Assembly: GCF_004124325.1 (NCBI RefSeq) | Contig: NZ_QBDT01000001.1 | Location: 6,200,001 to 6,264,000, forward strand | Origin: Streptomyces sp. L2 | GTDB taxonomy: Bacteria; Actinomycetota; Actinomycetes; Streptomycetales; Streptomycetaceae | Length of the DNA stretch: 64,000 bases | Direction: 5' to 3' | Shown here: one piece after another, positions 55,288 through 64,000 of the stretch | How the letters are laid out: the number at the start of each line of letters is the position of its first letter | How positions within the stretch are numbered: position 1 is the first letter of the stretch | Made by a program: the position numbers and the translations under genes | Notes under the pieces: generated by a model | What the model was told of the DNA's origin: nothing | Seen by the model: the letters and a program-made list of their open reading frames with translations, nothing else | Database searches by the model: none

Positions 55288-56064
55288 TCAGTACGCGCTG
55301 TTGACGTTGTCGATCGAGCCGTACCGGTGCGCCGCGTAGTTGGCGGCGGCGGTGATGTTGGCGACCGGGTCGTAGATGTTCCACGAGGTGCCCGCGACGT
55401 GGTACGCCGCGAAGGTCGGCGGGATGACCTGCAGCAGACCCTTCGAGGGGATGCCGTTGATCGCGTTGACGTCCCAGTTGTTGATGGCCATGGGGTTGCC
55501 CGAGGACTCCCGCATGATGTTGCGGTGCAGGCCGCTGTAGCTGCCCGGGATGCCCTTGGCGTGCATGATGTCCAGCGAGTGCCGGATCCAGCCGTCCAGG
55601 TTGTTCGCGTACGTCTTCGCGGCGACCGTCTCCATCTGCGGGCGCTGCGCGGACCGGTTCGCGGCCTGCTTGGCGGCGCGCTCCTGCGCGGCCTTCTTCG
55701 CGGCGGCCCGCTTGGCGGCGGCCGCGTCGGCCGCCTTCTTCTTCGCGGCGGCCTCGGCGTCGGCCTTCTTCTTGGCGGCGGCCTGGTCGGCGGCCTTCTT
55801 CTTCGCCGCGAAGGTGTCGAGCTTGACCTTGTCGCTCGTGAGCTGGTCGGTGACCGTGCCCTTGACGTCCTTCAGGTCCTTGACCTGGCCGTAGGCGACC
55901 TGCGAAGCCGCCGTCGGCTCGCCGGTGGCCACCGTGTCGGCGCTGCTCGGCACGGCCGAGAAGGCGAGGGCGGCGGCGCCGAGCGTGCTCACACCGGCGA
56001 TGGCGATCTTGTGCTGCCTGGTCAGCGTGCGACTGAGACGGCGATCGAGGATGTTCTTGGGCAT
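55288..56064 (-). CDS. Secreted SLT-domain lytic transglycosylase
   Basis: 258 residues. Basic start, hydrophobic stretch (KIAIAGVSTLGAAALAFSAV) and signal cleavage near residue 42. An Ala/Lys-rich coiled region (AAKKKADAEAAAKKKAADAA, residues 85-140) precedes the C-terminal SLT domain, which contains NIMRESSGNPMAIN (catalytic glutamate), GLLQVIPPTFAAYH and ITAAANYAAHRYG. Cleaves peptidoglycan glycan strands. It has a long structured leader. Confidence 0.92.
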   Translation of the reverse strand: MPKNILDRRLSRTLTRQHKIAIAGVSTLGAAALAFSAVPSSADTVATGEPTAASQVAYGQVKDLKDVKGTVTDQLTSDKVKLDTFAAKKKAADQAAAKKKADAEAAAKKKAADAAAAKRAAAKKAAQERAAKQAANRSAQRPQMETVAAKTYANNLDGWIRHSLDIMHAKGIPGSYSGLHRNIMRESSGNPMAINNWDVNAINGIPSKGLLQVIPPTFAAYHVAGTSWNIYDPVANITAAANYAAHRYGSIDNVNSAY

Positions 56065-56089
56065 GGCTGATGGACCTCTTCGAGTAGCG

Positions 56090-56172
56090 CGGAGGTCGCT
56101 CCTGCGTCCGCCGGGGGAATCGGCTCCTCCCACACGAACGCCGCGGGGGTGAACCCACGGCGCTGAGCGACG
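56090..56172 (-). ncRNA. Structured 5' leader of the transglycosylase gene
   Basis: From the predicted transcription start to the ribosome site there are about 110 bases. GTCGCTC near the start pairs with GAGCGAC near 56094, enclosing a CGCCG/CGGCG stem capped by GGGTTCACCC. It looks like a compact, closed RNA element. Cyclic di-AMP (ydaO) leaders precede cell-wall hydrolase genes in Streptomyces, but I cannot find the ydaO core on this strand. Confidence 0.45.
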
Positions 56173-56178
56173 GGAGCA

Positions 56179-56208
56179 ATTCTTAGCGGCCGCAAAATGC
56201 CCAGGCAA
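56179..56208 (-). promoter_or_regulatory. Sigma-HrdB-like promoter of the transglycosylase gene
   Basis: On the minus strand, TTGCCT is followed 17 bases later by TAAGAAT. This is a good principal sigma factor promoter and predicts transcription from about 56172. Confidence 0.7.
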
Positions 56209-56251
56209 AGGTGTGACGTACGAAGCCCGATAGTGGATCAGGGATAGGCAA

Positions 56252-56281
56252 AACGGGACAGACTGGACCGTCTGTCCCGTT
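56252..56281 (-). terminator. Terminator after queA-like gene
   Basis: AACGGGACAGAC and GTCTGTCCCGTT pair around a 6-base loop and are followed on the minus strand by TTTG. Confidence 0.85.
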
Positions 56282-56363
56282 CATGCGGGAGGGGTTGTCT
56301 CCTATGCCCGGTCGTACGTGATGTGCGCCCTATGCGCGGGCTCACATCGACCACGTAACAGTC

Positions 56364-57449
56364 TCACCCGGAGTTGCCCCCGCAACGCTCTGCGTGAGGG
56401 GCCTCCTCCGGGAGGATGAGATGCACGTCGCCGAACTCGTGCCACAGATAGAGCCCGCGCAGCGCCTCCTCGTAACTCCGGTCGACCGCCGCGCGCCCCG
56501 CCACCGCCCGCAGCATCAGCAGATGCGAGGCCTCCGGCTCGTGCAGCCCGGTCAGCAGCCCGTCGACCACGCGTACCCCGCGCTCCGGGGTGACAACCAG
56601 ATCCGTCCACCCCGCGGCCGCCCGCACCAGCCCGTCCGGGCCCACCGCCGACTCCACGGCCCGCACGGCCGTCGTACCGACCGCCACCACCCGGCGCCCC
56701 GACGCCCGCGCCGCGTTGATCAGCCGCGCCGACGCCTCGGGCACCGAGAACCGCTCCGGGTACGGCGGCTCGTGCGCCTCCGCCGACGCCACCCCCGTGT
56801 GCAGCGTGACCGGCGCGAACTGCACCCCCCGGCTCACCAGCTCCGCCACCAGCCGCGCCGTGAACGGCCGCGCCGCACTCGGCATCTCCGCACTCCCCGA
56901 CCCGTCCGGCGCGGGCAGCGCGAACACCGTTTGGTACACCGACAGCGGCTGATCCCGGTCCGTATAGGAGTAGCGGATCGGCCGCCCGTGCTCCCGCAGC
57001 ACCCGCAGCACCTCCGCCCCCGACACACTCGCCCGCCACAGCCGGTCCCCACGCGGGCTCAGCGGCTCCTCCAGCATCAGCCGCGCCCCGCCGGGCAACG
57101 CCACCACGGTCCCCGCGCGCGAGCCCGCACGCACGCGCGTGGTGCCCCGCCCGTCCGGCTCGCGCAGCTCGACCGCCCACCGGCCGTCGTCCCCGCGCGT
57201 GGAGAAGTGCACCACCACGCGCGCGGGCCCGGCCTGCCCGTCCACGGCCGCCGCCAGCGTCACCGAGGTGTTCACCACCAGCAGGTCCCCGGCCCGCAGC
57301 AGCCCCGGCAGCTCCGCGAACACGTGGTGCGTCACCTCGGTACCGCGCGACACCAGCAGCCGTACGGCATCCCGGTCCAGCCCCGGACCGCGCTGCTCGG
57401 CCGGCACCCGCGCGGACAGCTCCTCCGGCACCTTCACCGCCGTACTCAT
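56364..57449 (-). CDS. queA: QueA-family S-adenosylmethionine:tRNA ribosyltransferase-isomerase
   Basis: 361 residues. It shows the QueA fold pattern: DLLVVNTSVTLAAAV, FAPVTLHTGVASAEAHEPPYPERF (active-site loop), VVAVGTTAVRAVES and GLLTGLHEPEASHLLMLRAVAGR. QueA builds epoxyqueuosine on tRNA. The remaining queuosine pathway genes are not in this window, and many actinobacterial copies are divergent, so the cellular role is less sure. ATG 57449 overlaps the SDR stop. Confidence 0.85.
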   Translation of the reverse strand: MSTAVKVPEELSARVPAEQRGPGLDRDAVRLLVSRGTEVTHHVFAELPGLLRAGDLLVVNTSVTLAAAVDGQAGPARVVVHFSTRGDDGRWAVELREPDGRGTTRVRAGSRAGTVVALPGGARLMLEEPLSPRGDRLWRASVSGAEVLRVLREHGRPIRYSYTDRDQPLSVYQTVFALPAPDGSGSAEMPSAARPFTARLVAELVSRGVQFAPVTLHTGVASAEAHEPPYPERFSVPEASARLINAARASGRRVVAVGTTAVRAVESAVGPDGLVRAAAGWTDLVVTPERGVRVVDGLLTGLHEPEASHLLMLRAVAGRAAVDRSYEEALRGLYLWHEFGDVHLILPEEAPHAERCGGNSG

Positions 57450-58144
57450 CGCCCCTCCACCAGAGCCGGCGCCGCGTACCGCCCGCTCGCCGGCCGCTCG
57501 TCCAGCAGCCGCAGGAACGCCGGTACGACACCGGAGGGCGCCGGACGCGGATCGTCGTCGTCCGGTACGGCGGCCGCGTACAGATCGGTCGCCATGTCCC
57601 CGGGGTCCACCGCCCACACCCGTAGCCCCGGCTCCTCGGCGCCCAGCACCGCCGCCAGCTGGTCCAGCGCCGCCTTGGAGGCGCCGTAGCCGCCCCACGT
57701 CTCGTACGCCTCCGCCGCCGCGTCCGAGCTGACCGTGACGACCGCGCCCGCAGGTGACTCCCGCAGCAGCGGCAGTGCCTCCTGGACCAGGCCCAGCGCC
57801 GCCACCACGTTCACCTCCAGCGCCCGCCGCAGCCCCGCCACCGGCAGCTCCGCCAGCCGCACCAGCGGCTCGGAGCCCAGCGCGCTCGCGTTGTTCACCA
57901 GCAGGTCGACCCCGCCCAGCCCCCGCGCGGCCGCCACCAGCGCCGACCGGTGCCCGGCGTCCGTGACGTCCCCGGCCAGCGCCTCCACGCGCCCGCCGCC
58001 CTGCCCGGCGACCGCCTCCGCCGCCTCCTTGAGGGCGTCGGCGCCCCGGGCGTCGAGCACCAGGTCCCAGCCGCGCGCGGCCAGCCCCTCGGCGAGCGCC
58101 CGCCCCAGCCCCTTCGAGGCCCCCGTGATGATCGCTACCGGCAT
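57446..58144 (-). CDS. Short-chain dehydrogenase/reductase
   Basis: 232 residues. IITGASKGLGRALAEGLAAR, LLVNNASALG, a serine strand VVTVSSDAAAE and the active site WGGYGASKAALDQLAA are complete. The short C-terminus is typical of simple SDRs. Translationally coupled to the queA-like gene (ATGA). Substrate unknown. Confidence 0.9.
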   Translation of the reverse strand: MPVAIITGASKGLGRALAEGLAARGWDLVLDARGADALKEAAEAVAGQGGGRVEALAGDVTDAGHRSALVAAARGLGGVDLLVNNASALGSEPLVRLAELPVAGLRRALEVNVVAALGLVQEALPLLRESPAGAVVTVSSDAAAEAYETWGGYGASKAALDQLAAVLGAEEPGLRVWAVDPGDMATDLYAAAVPDDDDPRPAPSGVVPAFLRLLDERPASGRYAAPALVEGR

Positions 58145-58373
58145 GACAACCGTCCCCTCGTCGCTCCCCGCCCCCGTCGGGCGGGTGATCTCAACGTAGG
58201 AACGGCGGCCCCCGCACCGCCTCGGACGCGGGCCGCAAACCGGAGGGTCCCTTCGACGTACGCCGCCCGCCCGGGGCCGGGCGACCTACCCCCACGGCCC
58301 TAGGCCCTGAGGACCAGCCCCGCCGTCCCCCTGTCCGATCCGGTCTGTCATACCCCGCCGGTACCGTGAGGTC

Positions 58374-59519
58374 ATGAGTCAAGGCCCCCGGTCCGGCCTC
58401 GCCGCGGTCAGCGCCGCGCTGCTGGCCATGAGCAGGCACCTGGAGGTGCGCGACGTCCTGAAGACGATCGTCGCCTCCGCCCGCGAGCTGCTCGACGCGC
58501 AGTACGCCGCGCTGGGCGTCCCGGACGACCACGGAGGCTTCGCCCAGTTCGTCGTCGACGGCGTCAGCGACGCCCAGTGGAAGGCCATCGGCCCGCTGCC
58601 CCGGCGGCACGGCATCCTCGCCGCGATGCTGGACGAGGCCCGGCCGCAGCGCCTCGCCGACGTACGCAAGGACGCCCGCTTCGAGGGCTGGCCCTCCGCC
58701 CACCCCGACCTCGTCGACTTCCTGGGCCTGCCCATCCGCGACGGCGACGAGGTCATCGGCGCACTCTTCCTCGCGAACAAGAACTGTCCAAAGCCCGAGG
58801 GCAGCTGCGGCTTCACCGCCGACGACGAGGAACTCCTCTCCATCCTCGCCCAGCACGCCGCCATCGCCCTCACCAACGCCCGTCTCTACGAACGCAGCCG
58901 CGAACTGACCATCGCCGAGGAACGCTCCCGCCTCGCCCACGAGCTGCACGACGCCGTCAGCCAGAAGCTCTTCTCCCTGCGCCTGACCGCCCAGGCCGCC
59001 GCCGCGCTGGTCGACCGCGACCCCGCCCGCGCCAAGGGCGAGCTGCACCAGGTCGCCGCGCTCGCCGCCGAGGCCACCGAAGAGCTGCGTGCCGCCGTCG
59101 TCGAGCTGCGCCCCGCCGCCCTCGACGAGGACGGCCTGATCGCCACCCTGCGCACCCAGACCCAGGTCCTCGACCGCGCCCACACCGCGCGCGTGACCTT
59201 CTCCACCACCGGCTTCCGCGCCCTGCCCGCCGCCCAGGAGGAGGCCCTGCTGCGCGTCGCCCAGGAAGCCCTGCACAACGCCCTGCGGCACGCAGGCGCC
59301 GACCAGGTCCACGTCAGCGTGGACCGGCGCGGCGGCGGAGCCGTCCTGCGGGTCACCGACGACGGCGGCGGCTTCGAACCGAAGACGGTCCGGCGCGCCG
59401 GACGCCACCTCGGCCTGGTCTCCATGCGGGACCGCGCGAGCGGGGTCGGCGGCAGGCTCACCGTGGAATCGGCGCCCGGCAAGGGCACCACGATCGAGAT
59501 GGAGGTCCCCGGTGGCTGA
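58374..59519 (+). CDS. GAF-domain histidine kinase (HisKA_3 type)
   Basis: 381 residues, no membrane helix. GAF domain about residues 20-170 ([20 protein letters not shown] to [20 protein letters not shown]). Dimerisation and phosphoacceptor helix [20 protein letters not shown] (His after ELxD pattern), and a C-terminal ATPase with [20 protein letters not shown] (N box) and [13 protein letters not shown] (G1). The GAF domain could bind a small ligand or heme; not decidable. The GTG of the response regulator overlaps its last codons. Confidence 0.93.
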   Translation: MSQGPRSGLAAVSAALLAMSRHLEVRDVLKTIVASARELLDAQYAALGVPDDHGGFAQFVVDGVSDAQWKAIGPLPRRHGILAAMLDEARPQRLADVRKDARFEGWPSAHPDLVDFLGLPIRDGDEVIGALFLANKNCPKPEGSCGFTADDEELLSILAQHAAIALTNARLYERSRELTIAEERSRLAHELHDAVSQKLFSLRLTAQAAAALVDRDPARAKGELHQVAALAAEATEELRAAVVELRPAALDEDGLIATLRTQTQVLDRAHTARVTFSTTGFRALPAAQEEALLRVAQEALHNALRHAGADQVHVSVDRRGGGAVLRVTDDGGGFEPKTVRRAGRHLGLVSMRDRASGVGGRLTVESAPGKGTTIEMEVPGG

Positions 59520-60153
59520 GGCGATCAGGGTGCTCCTCGTCGACGACCACCAGGTCGTCCGCCGGGGACTGCGCACCTTCCTGGAGGTACAGGACGACAT
59601 CGAGGTCGTCGGCGAGGCCGCCGACGGCGCCGAAGGGGTCGAGCGCGCCGAGGAACTCCGGCCCGACGTCGTCCTCATGGACGTCAAGATGCCGGGCATG
59701 GACGGGATCGAGGCTCTGCGCCGGCTCCGCGAGCTCGACAACCCCGCGCGCGTGCTGATCGTCACCAGCTTCACCGAGCAGCGCACGGTCGTCCCCGCCC
59801 TGCGGGCCGGCGCCGCCGGGTACGTGTACAAGGACGTGGACCCCGACGCCCTGGCCGGCGCCATCCGCTCCGTGCACGCCGGGCACATCCTGCTCCAGCC
59901 GGAGGTCGCGGGCGCCCTGCTCTCCCAGGAGGAGAACAACTCCGGTCAGGGACGGGGGAGTTCCCTCACCGACCGGGAGCGTGAGGTGCTCGGGCTGATA
60001 GCCGACGGGCGCTCCAACCGGGAGATCGCCCGCGCGCTCGTGCTGTCCGAGAAGACGGTCAAGACGCACGTGTCGAACATCCTGATGAAGCTCGACCTGG
60101 CGGACCGCACCCAGGCGGCGCTTTGGGCCGTACGTCACGGTGTGACGGGCTGA
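59512..60153 (+). CDS. LuxR-family (NarL-type) response regulator
   Basis: 213 residues. Receiver domain with acidic pocket VDDH, phosphoacceptor aspartate in [13 protein letters not shown], and TSF/K in [10 protein letters not shown] and YVYKDVD. C-terminal [23 protein letters not shown] followed by [20 protein letters not shown]. Pairs with the adjacent kinase (8-base overlap). The chaplin gene follows about 115 bases later, on the same strand. Confidence 0.94.
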   Translation: MAEAIRVLLVDDHQVVRRGLRTFLEVQDDIEVVGEAADGAEGVERAEELRPDVVLMDVKMPGMDGIEALRRLRELDNPARVLIVTSFTEQRTVVPALRAGAAGYVYKDVDPDALAGAIRSVHAGHILLQPEVAGALLSQEENNSGQGRGSSLTDREREVLGLIADGRSNREIARALVLSEKTVKTHVSNILMKLDLADRTQAALWAVRHGVTG

Positions 60154-60268
60154 GATTCATACCGTCGTGGGAATGTCACCCGGATGGCGCATCCTCCGGC
60201 GATCTCCGCCGTTCTCCAGTGCGTGCCGCGGCGCACCTGCCGCGGTGAACACCTAGGAGGGGCTGAAA

Positions 60269-60514
60269 GTGAAGAACCTGAAGAAGGCGGCGGCCGTGAC
60301 GCTGGTGGCGGGGGGCCTGATGGCCGCTGGCGCGGGGATGGCGTCCGCCGCGGACGGCGCCTGGGCCGACGGCGCGGCCCAGGGCTCTCCCGGTGTCGCC
60401 TCCGGCAACCTCGTCCAGGTCCCGGTGCACGTCCCGGTGAACGCGGTGGGCAACAGCGTGAGCGTCATCGGCGCGCTGAACCCCGCGTTCGGCAACCTGG
60501 GCCTCAACCACTGA
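60269..60514 (+). CDS. chpE: Short chaplin ChpE
   Basis: 81 residues. Signal peptide MKNLKKAAAVTLVAGGLMAA then GAGMASA; mature chaplin domain GSPGVASGNLVQVPVHVPVN followed by GNSVSVIGALNPAFGNLGLN. It has a single chaplin domain and no cysteine, which among short chaplins is the ChpE pattern (SCO1800 in S. coelicolor). Chaplins form amyloid-like surface films that let aerial hyphae leave water. The ribosome site AGGAGG is close upstream. Confidence 0.93.
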   Translation: MKNLKKAAAVTLVAGGLMAAGAGMASAADGAWADGAAQGSPGVASGNLVQVPVHVPVNAVGNSVSVIGALNPAFGNLGLNH

Positions 60515-60525
60515 CACATGCTGCC

Positions 60526-60563
60526 GGCCGCAGGCTTCCCACCCCACGGCGAGGCCTGCGGCC
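60526..60563 (+). terminator. Terminator after chpE
   Basis: GGCCGCAGGC and GCCTGCGGCC form a perfect 10-base stem with an 18-base loop beginning 12 bases after the stop. Confidence 0.65.
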
Positions 60564-60579
60564 GTCTTCGCCTGCGGGC

Positions 60580-60622
60580 GCGCGGTGGCTTGTCGCGCAG
60601 TTCCCCGCGCCCCTGACGGGGC
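60580..60622. repeat. Streptomyces dispersed repeat
   Basis: GCGGTGGCTTGTCGCGCAGT, then TCCCCGCGCCCCTGACGGGG. I recognise this as an intergenic sequence found many times in Streptomyces genomes; only one copy is in the window. Confidence 0.55.
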
Positions 60623-60737
60623 ACGTACGTATCTACCCAGCTGCGGGCATGCGTGCCGCAAGGGCGGCACGGGTGGGCGCAGCGGTACCCGGCGAGCGCC
60701 GGTGAGCGGACCCACCCCCGACCGGGCACAGGGACGC

Positions 60738-61532
60738 TCAGCGAAGGCCCCGCTCCCGTTCCTCCACAACGGAGTTGTACGCCGCCACCTGCGCCCGCCG
60801 AGCGGTCCGCTCCACCGGCCGCAACGCCTCCGCCCGAGCGGCCATCTCCGCGGAGCTGACCGCACCCCCGTGCCCATTTCCGTACGCCAGGGACACCAGC
60901 AGCCCCACCCGCTGAGCCAGCTCCAACACCCGCACCGCACGCGGCGGATACCCGGGCGCCAGCACCTCCTCCCCCCGCCCCCGCTCGGCCCGCGCCCGAT
61001 ACGCGTCGATCGCCGCCTCAGCCACCGGCCCCGACCCGGCGACATCCAGCTTCGACAGCACCTCGGTCGCCTCCCGCAGGGCCTCCGCCAGCTCCCGCTC
61101 CGCCTCGCCCAGCGACGGCACGTCCGCGGGCGGCGCCTCCCGCACCGGCAGGCAGTGCCACACCACCTCGACATGAACATCACCCTCGGGCCCGGCCTCG
61201 TACACCTCAGGCACCAGCCCGAACGCGGCCCCGAAGCAGACCACCGCCTCCTCCGCCTCCAGCGCCCGCGCATTGAACGGCGGCGGCCCGCTCAACCCCA
61301 GCGGATGCCCCGGCGCCGGCAACGCGACCCGCAGCCCCGTCGCCCCCAGCGCCCGCAGCCGGCCCAGCGCCAGCGACAGCCCGACCTGGGCGGACTCACC
61401 CGGCAGCCCCTCCACCCGGTGCACCGCGTCCTCACCCACAATGGCGAGCACGGCGTCATCCGGAGAGACAAGTCCGGCCAAAAGGGCGTTTCCCCAAGCG
61501 GCAAGGCGTCCTGAACGCGGTTCCGAGAGCAT
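60738..61532 (-). CDS. Conserved hypothetical protein
   Basis: 264 residues, soluble, acidic. The N-terminal part (LLAGLVSPDDAVLAIVGEDA, then LSLALGRLRALGATGLRVAL) and the C-terminal helical part (EALREATEVLSKLDVAG) show no known catalytic motif. Conserved in actinobacteria to my recollection. Single gene, divergent from the ABC ATPase gene. Confidence 0.82.
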   Translation of the reverse strand: MLSEPRSGRLAAWGNALLAGLVSPDDAVLAIVGEDAVHRVEGLPGESAQVGLSLALGRLRALGATGLRVALPAPGHPLGLSGPPPFNARALEAEEAVVCFGAAFGLVPEVYEAGPEGDVHVEVVWHCLPVREAPPADVPSLGEAERELAEALREATEVLSKLDVAGSGPVAEAAIDAYRARAERGRGEEVLAPGYPPRAVRVLELAQRVGLLVSLAYGNGHGGAVSSAEMAARAEALRPVERTARRAQVAAYNSVVEERERGLR

Positions 61533-61682
61533 GCCCCCACCCTAAGGACCGGACCGATGGATGGGAGCCGCGCACGCGTGGCGTAGATTTCATATGGGCT
61601 GCGCCCACCGGCGCGGCGGACCGAGCCACAGGCGTACGCGACAGCCGAGACCGGCCACACTGCAAGGGGAGACAACGCGCTC

Positions 61683-62474
<792 letters not shown>

Positions 62475-62528
62475 CGCCCGCGCCCACGCGCCCTGTCGGC
62501 CGTCAACCCGCGGACCTACCATGGCCGT

Positions 62529-62960
62529 GTGAACGGCATCGAGGCATGGGTGTGGTGGCTCGTCGGCGCGGCGGCGCTCGGCATCCCCCTCGTGGTCACC
62601 GCGATGCCCGAGTTCGGCATGCTCGCCGCCGGTGCCGTCGCCGCCGCGATCGCCGCGGGTCTCGGCTTCGACGCCGTGATCCAGGTGCTGACCTTCGTCG
62701 TCGTCTCGGTCGCCCTCATCGCCGTCGTCCGGCCCATCGCCGTACGGCACGGCGCGCAGCGCCCCCAACTCGCCACCGGAGTGGACGCGTTGAAGGGCAG
62801 ACAGGCCGTCGTACTGGAACGCGTCGACGGCTCGGGCGGCCGTATCAAACTCGCCGGGGAAGTCTGGTCGGCCCGCGCCCTCGACACCGGCCGCGCCTAC
62901 GACGTCGGCCAGGAAGTGGACGTCGTGGACATCGAGGGGGCCACCGCGATCGTCATCTGA
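62529..62960 (+). CDS. NfeD family protein
   Basis: 143 residues. Three membrane helices in the first 75 residues (WWLVGAAALGIPLVVTAMP, VAAAIAAGLGF, VLTFVVVSVALIAVV) and a C-terminal OB-fold (LKGRQAVVLERVDGSGGRIK then VDIEGATAIVI). NfeD proteins work with SPFH/stomatin partners in membrane organisation or proteolysis. The SPFH gene follows. Confidence 0.93.
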   Translation: MNGIEAWVWWLVGAAALGIPLVVTAMPEFGMLAAGAVAAAIAAGLGFDAVIQVLTFVVVSVALIAVVRPIAVRHGAQRPQLATGVDALKGRQAVVLERVDGSGGRIKLAGEVWSARALDTGRAYDVGQEVDVVDIEGATAIVI

Positions 62961-62996
62961 GTCATCCGGAGCCATCCGGAGTCATCCGAGTCATCT
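62952..62996. repeat. 10-bp tandem repeat after nfeD
   Basis: GTCATCCGGA, GCCATCCGGA and GTCATCCGA(G) follow the nfeD stop directly, then TCATC. Two AAGATCT copies (63046, 63064) lie between this and the SPFH start; the second overlaps TAAGAT, a possible -10. Confidence 0.7.
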
Positions 62997-63110
62997 CGCC
63001 CATCTGACCCACGAGTTGCACGACGGTCTGTCAGACTCGACCAGCAAGATCTTCAACAGCCATAAGATCTGCCGAAGGCGCCGAAGCGGAGAAGGGTACG
63101 GGGAGCGACG

Positions 63111-64000
63111 ATGGAACCGGTCATCATCGTCTTGATCATCCTGGTGGTGTTGGTCTTCATCGCCCTGATCAAGACCATCCAAGTCATCCCACAGGCGAGC
63201 GCCGCCATCGTCGAGCGCTTCGGCCGCTACACGCGGACGCTGAACGCGGGCCTGAACATCGTGGTCCCGTTCATCGACACCATCCGCAACCGCATCGACC
63301 TGCGCGAACAGGTCGTACCGTTCCCGCCCCAGCCGGTGATCACCCAGGACAACCTGGTCGTCAACATCGACACCGTCATCTACTACCAGGTGACCGACGC
63401 CCGGGCCGCCACCTACGAGGTCGCCAGCTACATCCAGGCCATCGAGCAGCTCACCGTCACCACGCTCCGCAACATCATCGGCGGCATGGACCTCGAACGC
63501 ACCCTGACCTCCCGCGAGGAGATCAACGCGGCCCTGCGGGGCGTCCTCGACGAGGCCACCGGCAAGTGGGGCATCCGCGTCAACCGCGTGGAACTGAAGG
63601 CCATCGAACCCCCGACCTCCATCCAGGACTCGATGGAGAAGCAGATGCGCGCCGACCGTGACAAGCGCGCCGCCATCCTCACCGCGGAGGGCACCCGCCA
63701 GGCCGCCATCCTCACCGCCGAGGGCGAGAAGCAGTCCCAGATCCTGCGCGCCGAGGGTGAGGCCAAGGCAGCGGCCCTGCGCGCCGAGGGTGAAGCCCAG
63801 GCCGTCCGCACGGTGTTCGAGGCGATCCACGCCGGCGACCCCGACCAGAAGCTGCTGTCCTACCAATACCTCCAGATGCTCCCCAAGATCGCCGAGGGCG
63901 ACGCCAACAAGCTCTGGATCGTCCCCAGCGAAATCGGCGACGCCCTCAAGGGCCTTTCCGGAGCCATGGGCAACTTCGGCCCCCTGGGCGGCGGCCAGGG
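63111..64000 (+). CDS. SPFH/band 7 (stomatin) protein, 3' end cut by window
   Basis: 296 codons visible. One N-terminal membrane helix (VIIVLIILVVLVFIALIKTI), band 7 domain (AAIVERFGRYTRTLNAGLNI), then coiled-coil repeats with AEGTRQAAILTAEGEKQSQI and AEGEAKAAALRAEG, typical of stomatins that oligomerise in lipid microdomains. ATG 63111 has GGGGAG 5 bases upstream. The Gly-rich tail continues past the window. Confidence 0.93.
   Translation, partial: MEPVIIVLIILVVLVFIALIKTIQVIPQASAAIVERFGRYTRTLNAGLNIVVPFIDTIRNRIDLREQVVPFPPQPVITQDNLVVNIDTVIYYQVTDARAATYEVASYIQAIEQLTVTTLRNIIGGMDLERTLTSREEINAALRGVLDEATGKWGIRVNRVELKAIEPPTSIQDSMEKQMRADRDKRAAILTAEGTRQAAILTAEGEKQSQILRAEGEAKAAALRAEGEAQAVRTVFEAIHAGDPDQKLLSYQYLQMLPKIAEGDANKLWIVPSEIGDALKGLSGAMGNFGPLGGGQ

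Noticed and set aside
56090..56172. ydaO cyclic di-AMP riboswitch
   Set aside because: The GGGGGAA and GGGGTGAA-like strings occur only on the plus strand, opposite to the gene, so I list a generic structured leader only.

Overview
The window is chromosomal DNA of a Streptomyces species. It is very GC-rich, genes show strong G/C third-position bias, several genes use GTG or TTG starts, and many adjacent genes overlap by 4 bases. Markers of the genus are a short chaplin, a Gbn-type nucleoid protein, a streptophobe-family membrane protein and a 38-residue SGM_5486-type peptide. The gene order agrees with what I remember of the S. coelicolor segment from cobN (about SCO1849) down to chpE (SCO1800) and a little beyond. 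This is core chromosome, not a mobile island. I see no rRNA, tRNA, phage genes, insertion sequence or CRISPR array.

Layout. 1-6400: a minus-strand cobalamin operon (cobD, cobQ, cobN) behind a cobalamin riboswitch. 6500-9876: a Pit phosphate transporter with a PHO box and a small membrane partner, then a secreted GH25 lysozyme divergent from a class II aldolase. 9880-13267: an alpha/beta hydrolase and a protein of unknown function, both bordered by GC-rich tandem repeats. 13291-17066: a VOC-fold protein, an ABC-F ATPase behind a leaderless 7-residue reading frame, gbn with a dense GATC cluster in its promoter region, and an enoyl-CoA hydratase. 17282-19609: a five-gene Asp23/AmaP envelope cluster. 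19634-27433 (minus): an atypical SDR, a GH15 glycosidase, a coupled symporter/sigma factor/membrane protein unit, SURF1, a zinc-ribbon protein and a DEDDh exonuclease with a BRCT domain. 27674-34732: a TetR-controlled catabolic-looking cluster (ADC-fold protein, SDR, two amidohydrolases), then a VIT1 transporter and a zinc alcohol dehydrogenase. 34751-38708: a class III CoA-transferase bordered by TTGAT/ATCAA palindromes, moaA and small proteins. 38785-44751: tyrS, the TldD/TldE pair, and the fabG-inhA fatty acid genes. 44924-48658: a small secreted protein, a FadR-type regulator divergent from a CynX/NimT transporter, small membrane proteins and a SixA-like phosphatase. 48736-55193: serB, a streptophobe protein divergent from an Rv1747-like FHA-ABC exporter. 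55288-60514: an SLT transglycosylase with a structured leader, a queA-like gene coupled to an SDR, a GAF sensor kinase with its regulator, and chpE. 60738-64000: an unknown protein, an ABC ATPase, NfeD and a truncated SPFH protein.

How the genes relate. Most of the window is housekeeping: cofactors (B12, molybdenum cofactor, serine), fatty acid elongation, tyrosyl-tRNA charging, and envelope upkeep (Asp23 cluster, lysozyme, transglycosylase, chaplin, FHA-ABC exporter, NfeD/SPFH). The points of most interest are regulatory: the MAILLAH leader before the ABC-F gene, the GATC cluster before gbn, the palindromes around the CoA-transferase, the TetR operator, and an unusual number of short tandem repeats at gene ends. 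No large novel system is evident; the leader/ABC-F arrangement and the symporter-sigma-membrane protein unit are the best candidates for something undescribed.
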